Assembly (NCBI RefSeq): GCF_900299535.1 | Contig: NZ_OMKE01000014.1 | Coordinates: 57,652-121,651 of the forward strand | Source of the DNA: Aquimarina aquimarini | GTDB taxonomy: Bacteria > Bacteroidota > Bacteroidia > Flavobacteriales > Flavobacteriaceae | Length of the DNA: 64,000 nt | Direction: 5' to 3' | Shown: one piece after another, positions 61,458-64,000 of the stretch | Layout: every line of letters begins with the position of its first letter | How positions within the stretch are numbered: position 1 is the first letter of the stretch | The notes under the pieces: model-generated | What the model saw: the letters and a program-made list of their open reading frames with translations, nothing else | Database searches by the model: none | What the model was told of the DNA's origin: nothing | Program-made: the position numbers and the translations under genes

Positions 61458-62132
61458 ATGAAAAAATGGTTTCGTTTTCTAGTTAAAAGCTGTATGCTAT
61501 TTATTGCTATAAGCCTACTATGGGTATTAGCATATAAATGGATCGATGTTTCTGTTACCCCTCTTATGATGATTCGTAAAGCACAGGACAAAAAGAATCA
61601 TACCATTAGGCATCAATGGGTATCATTATCTAAAATTTCTAAAACATTGCAATTGGCTGTAATATGTAGCGAGGATCAACGATTTGTAACTCATAGAGGA
61701 TTTGATACCAAAGCGATCGAACAAGCAATGGAAGCCCATAAATTAGGCAAACGATTGCGGGGAGCAAGCACCATTTCTCAGCAAACAGCCAAGAATGTCT
61801 TTTTATGGCCACAACGCAGTTGGGTAAGAAAAGGATTGGAAACTTATTTTACTTTTTTGATAGAAACCTTTTGGAGTAAAGAACGTATACTCGAAATTTA
61901 TCTCAATAGTATAGAAATGGGAGATGGTATTTATGGGGCAGAGGCCGCTTCACAATTTTGGTTTCATACATCAGCATCTGCACTCAATAAAGACAAAGCC
62001 ACAGCTATTGCGGCAATATTGCCAAATCCCATAAAATTTATGGCAAACCCTCCTTCTACATACATTCAAAAAAGAAAAAAATGGATCAGTATACAAATGC
62101 GTAATTATGGTACCTTAGTATTTGAAGAATAA
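61458..62132 (+). CDS. mtgA: monofunctional biosynthetic peptidoglycan transglycosylase
   Basis: Polymerises lipid II into glycan strands at the outer face of the inner membrane. The 224-residue protein has an N-terminal membrane anchor (LVKSCMLFIAISLLWVLAY). The GT51 catalytic Glu is in AVICSEDQRFVTHRGFD, followed by the RGASTISQQTAKNVFLW motif and the KERILEIYLNSIEMGDGIYGAEAAS block. There is no transpeptidase domain, as expected. Starts six bases after the oxidoreductase stop. Confidence 0.94.
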   Translation: MKKWFRFLVKSCMLFIAISLLWVLAYKWIDVSVTPLMMIRKAQDKKNHTIRHQWVSLSKISKTLQLAVICSEDQRFVTHRGFDTKAIEQAMEAHKLGKRLRGASTISQQTAKNVFLWPQRSWVRKGLETYFTFLIETFWSKERILEIYLNSIEMGDGIYGAEAASQFWFHTSASALNKDKATAIAAILPNPIKFMANPPSTYIQKRKKWISIQMRNYGTLVFEE

Positions 62133-62211
62133 ACACAATAATGATCACTTCTTTGTATAGAAATATTTTCTAACTCTATTACAGTAAATCAATAAAATGC
62201 CTGCTTAAGAA

Positions 62212-62667
62212 ATGAATTCAAAAAAAGTAAAAGAAGCACTATTAGCACAATGCTGTACCTATGTACATCAAAGATTACAGAGAATTCAAAATACTATTTC
62301 TGATATTCAGGAATCTCTGACCTCAGAAACCAAAAGTACCGCAGGAGATAAGCACGAAACGGGGAGAGCAATGTTGCAATTAGAACGTGAAAAAGCAGGA
62401 AAACAACTCGCAGAAGTACAAAAATTACAAGAGGTTTTGGCAAAAATTAATATAAGTTCTGCAAACAATATTCGTTTGGGTAGTTTGGTCATTACACCGC
62501 AAGCAAAGTATTTTATAAGCATTTCTGCTGGGCAATTAATAGTTGATGATCAATTGTATTTTGCTATTGCCGCAAACTCTCCTATCGGTAAACTTCTCTT
62601 AGGGAAAAGGAATGGAGATACATTTCTTTTTAACCAGAAAAGCGTAATTATAGAAAAGGTATGTTAG
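62212..62667 (+). CDS. GreA/GreB C-terminal-like protein
   Basis: A 151-residue protein: an N-terminal helical stretch (residues 1-85, coiled-coil-like, with ETGRAMLQLEREKAGKQLAEVQ) and a beta domain (IRLGSLVITPQAKYFISISAG, IAANSPIGKLLLGKRNGDTF). The SPIGKLLLGKxxGD motif is typical of the C-terminal domain of GreA-type RNA polymerase cleavage factors. Homologues are often mislabelled 3-oxoacyl-ACP synthase. Transcription-factor activity is plausible but unproven. It follows mtgA after 79 bases. Confidence 0.72.
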   Translation: MNSKKVKEALLAQCCTYVHQRLQRIQNTISDIQESLTSETKSTAGDKHETGRAMLQLEREKAGKQLAEVQKLQEVLAKINISSANNIRLGSLVITPQAKYFISISAGQLIVDDQLYFAIAANSPIGKLLLGKRNGDTFLFNQKSVIIEKVC

Positions 62668-62755
62668 TGATAAAATACTTCATTGTTTTGACTATGAGTG
62701 TTGTATAGTTGTGATTTCAGGACAAGACAAAAAACAATAGTTGTTAAAAAAAACA

Positions 62756-62763
62756 TATATTTG
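62756..62763 (+). promoter_or_regulatory. promoter -7 element
   Basis: TATATTTG fits TAnnTTTG, 43 bases before the ATG at 62807. No clear -33. Confidence 0.48.
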
Positions 62764-62806
62764 TTACAGTTTTGTTAAAAAATAATTACTAAACCCTAAA
62801 TTACAA

Positions 62807-63880
62807 ATGAAAAAATTAAATCTATTTTTTGCAGGAGTACTTCTTGCAAGTGTATGCCTATTCTCTTGTAGTAGTGATGATGATAACAAGGATAACGGCG
62901 CTCCTGCTGGCGATAATGTAGCAGAAGAACGAGAAATTCCTGTTAGTGAGTTAAAAAGTGGGGTGACGATACCTGTTGGTAAACTAGAATCAGGAACTCC
63001 TCCTACTCCTACAGGAACTATGAATTTTAGTATCAATACTACGCAACAAGAAGCATATTTAACCAAGGGATTTAATATCTCTTTTTCTTCAACAGATCAG
63101 GTAGCTGGTGCCTACATTCAATTCAAAGATGTAAATGGTACTCCTATTGAGGGTTATTATGATGTTCAAGAATTTATTACTTCTGGAGGAGGAAAGTCTG
63201 CAGTAATTAAAGGAAGAAAAAATGCCGTAGTAACTTCAAAAATGAATGAAGGAAACATCGAGATCGATGTAGATTTTGCGGCAACTGTAGCGCCAGGAAG
63301 GTTTTGCTATGATATTTGTATCTATGATGAGCAAGGAAATATCAGTCAAATAGAAGAAGTATGTGTAGAAGTAGAAGCATGGGGAGGTAACGATGCAATT
63401 GCAGGAGAGTGGATTTTTGATAGAGAAGAGCCTAATGATATTGAAAATGAAATAGGAGCTACTATTGAATGTGAAAATGGAGAAATTCTTACAGATGTTC
63501 CTTATAATCAAGAAGAAAAAGACGTATGGATTTTTGTGCTTAATGCAGATGGTACATACTATGAATCATATGATGAAAAAGGAAAAAGTCTTGACAATAC
63601 CGCATCTGCAACAAATTGTAGTGCTGTATATACAAATGAGTATGAGTATAAAGAGAAATACTCTGGTAACTGGGCATATAATGAAGAAAATGAAACAATA
63701 TCTATAGTAGACTTCAAACATGAAAACCTTATTACTAATGCAGTAGATAATTATGAAGAAGGAGAAGTGTATTTTGAAGGAGATAAAGTAGAAGTTATAA
63801 ACGAAGAGCTTATAATAACAACTACATATAATGATGGTACTTCTGATGTAACCGAAAAAACTATTTTCAAGAGAAAATAA
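62807..63880 (+). CDS. surface lipoprotein with lipocalin-like C-terminus (357 aa)
   Basis: Signal LFFAGVLLASVCLFSC, then S-S-D-D-D, the flavobacterial surface-export type of acidic start. Residues about 45-200 form an Ig-like beta domain (ISFSSTDQVAGAYIQF ... PGRFCYDICIYDEQG). From about 205 on, GEWIFDREEPNDIENEIG and WIFVLNADGTYYESYDEKG recall the lipocalin-like domains of Bacteroidota lipoproteins. Two Cys pairs could form disulphides. Function is unknown. A frame inside it (63465-63707) is a shadow. Confidence 0.68.
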   Translation: MKKLNLFFAGVLLASVCLFSCSSDDDNKDNGAPAGDNVAEEREIPVSELKSGVTIPVGKLESGTPPTPTGTMNFSINTTQQEAYLTKGFNISFSSTDQVAGAYIQFKDVNGTPIEGYYDVQEFITSGGGKSAVIKGRKNAVVTSKMNEGNIEIDVDFAATVAPGRFCYDICIYDEQGNISQIEEVCVEVEAWGGNDAIAGEWIFDREEPNDIENEIGATIECENGEILTDVPYNQEEKDVWIFVLNADGTYYESYDEKGKSLDNTASATNCSAVYTNEYEYKEKYSGNWAYNEENETISIVDFKHENLITNAVDNYEEGEVYFEGDKVEVINEELIITTTYNDGTSDVTEKTIFKRK

Positions 63881-64000
63881 TTAAAGAATACAAAATAATA
63901 AATGATACGAGTTATGGATAAGAATTTCGTATAAAGAGTTTGAATTATTTTGTGTTAGATTAAGGCATAAAATTAAAGAATAGCCTTAGCTATTGTTGAA
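63881..64000. other. window end, no gene seen
   Basis: The last 120 bases are AT-rich. TTAAGGCATAAAATTAAAGA and TAGCCTTAGCTATTGTTGAA include no clear terminator or open frame. Confidence 0.4.

Overview
The window is AT-rich DNA (roughly one third G+C by eye) from a member of the Flavobacteriaceae (Bacteroidota), probably a marine one. The evidence is the gene repertoire (an IPExxxVDY-family protein beside pyruvate kinase, TonB-dependent receptors with CarboxypepD_reg-like N-termini, lipoproteins with C-S-S-D-D-D type N-termini, the acpP-fabF-rnc and rpmF-fabH-accB-accC blocks). Bacteroidota-type promoters (TTTG, about 19 bases, TAnnTTTG) also occur ahead of several genes. The genus cannot be fixed from this sequence; Aquimarina-like is a guess.

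Layout. 1-4.7 kb (minus strand) is the housekeeping block acpP-fabF-rnc ... IPExxxVDY-pyk, split between rnc and the IPExxxVDY gene by a 1.2 kb island of two small XRE regulators and two small unknown genes. 4.9-8.4 kb holds purN and an RNase HI with a viroplasmin-like N-domain, then a gene graveyard (C-terminal piece of an XRE regulator, C-terminal piece of a SPASM-type peptide maturase) leading into a large Tiki/EreA-like lipoprotein. 8.7-14.3 kb carries an astacin-type secreted protease with two small binding modules, a PfkB kinase, an extended PurF-like amidotransferase and superoxide dismutase. 14.4-24.2 kb carries an HExxH lipoprotein, an AddA-like helicase-nuclease, an OmpA/TSP3 porin, an AddB-like nuclease and an alpha/beta hydrolase. 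24.3-27.7 kb is a compact metal-uptake-like operon: small His/Asp/Cys protein, TonB receptor, surface lipoprotein.

27.7-31.4 kb is the most plastic part. It has two copies of a terminator-bearing element, a MITE-like element with 18-bp imperfect inverted ends, a PepSY membrane protein broken by a single-base frameshift at an A7 run, and a 95-bp hierarchical palindrome built like an integron attC site just before a two-gene cargo (VOC protein plus hexapeptide-repeat protein). 31.4-36.2 kb is a divergent pair: a choice-of-anchor-I lipoprotein and a TonB receptor. 36.5-48.4 kb is mainly core genes (YjbQ, HAD, MBL hydrolase, lepA, dusB, rbfA, an FtsX-type permease, methylmalonyl-CoA epimerase), with a large exported TPR-CHAT protein in the middle and a GC-rich palindromic repeat between lepA and dusB.

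48.5-50.6 kb is a tRNA(CAU) gene followed by a 2-kb gene-poor accessory patch with two candidate microproteins, a 21-bp tandem repeat and two unknown small genes. 50.6-56.4 kb is ribE, pdxA and the fatty-acid block yceD-rpmF-fabH-accB-accC. 56.5-62.7 kb is a long plus-strand run of envelope genes: a lipoprotein, two DUF4836-like proteins, a FAD-dependent oxidoreductase, MtgA and a GreA-like protein. The window ends in a surface lipoprotein.

No complete new defence or biosynthetic system is evident. The strongest leads for something undescribed are the attC-like palindrome with cargo, the SPASM relic coupled to the Tiki-like lipoprotein, the MITE-like and duplicated elements near 28 kb, and the microprotein/minisatellite patch beside the tRNA. 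No CRISPR array, rRNA, intact insertion sequence or integrase gene was seen.
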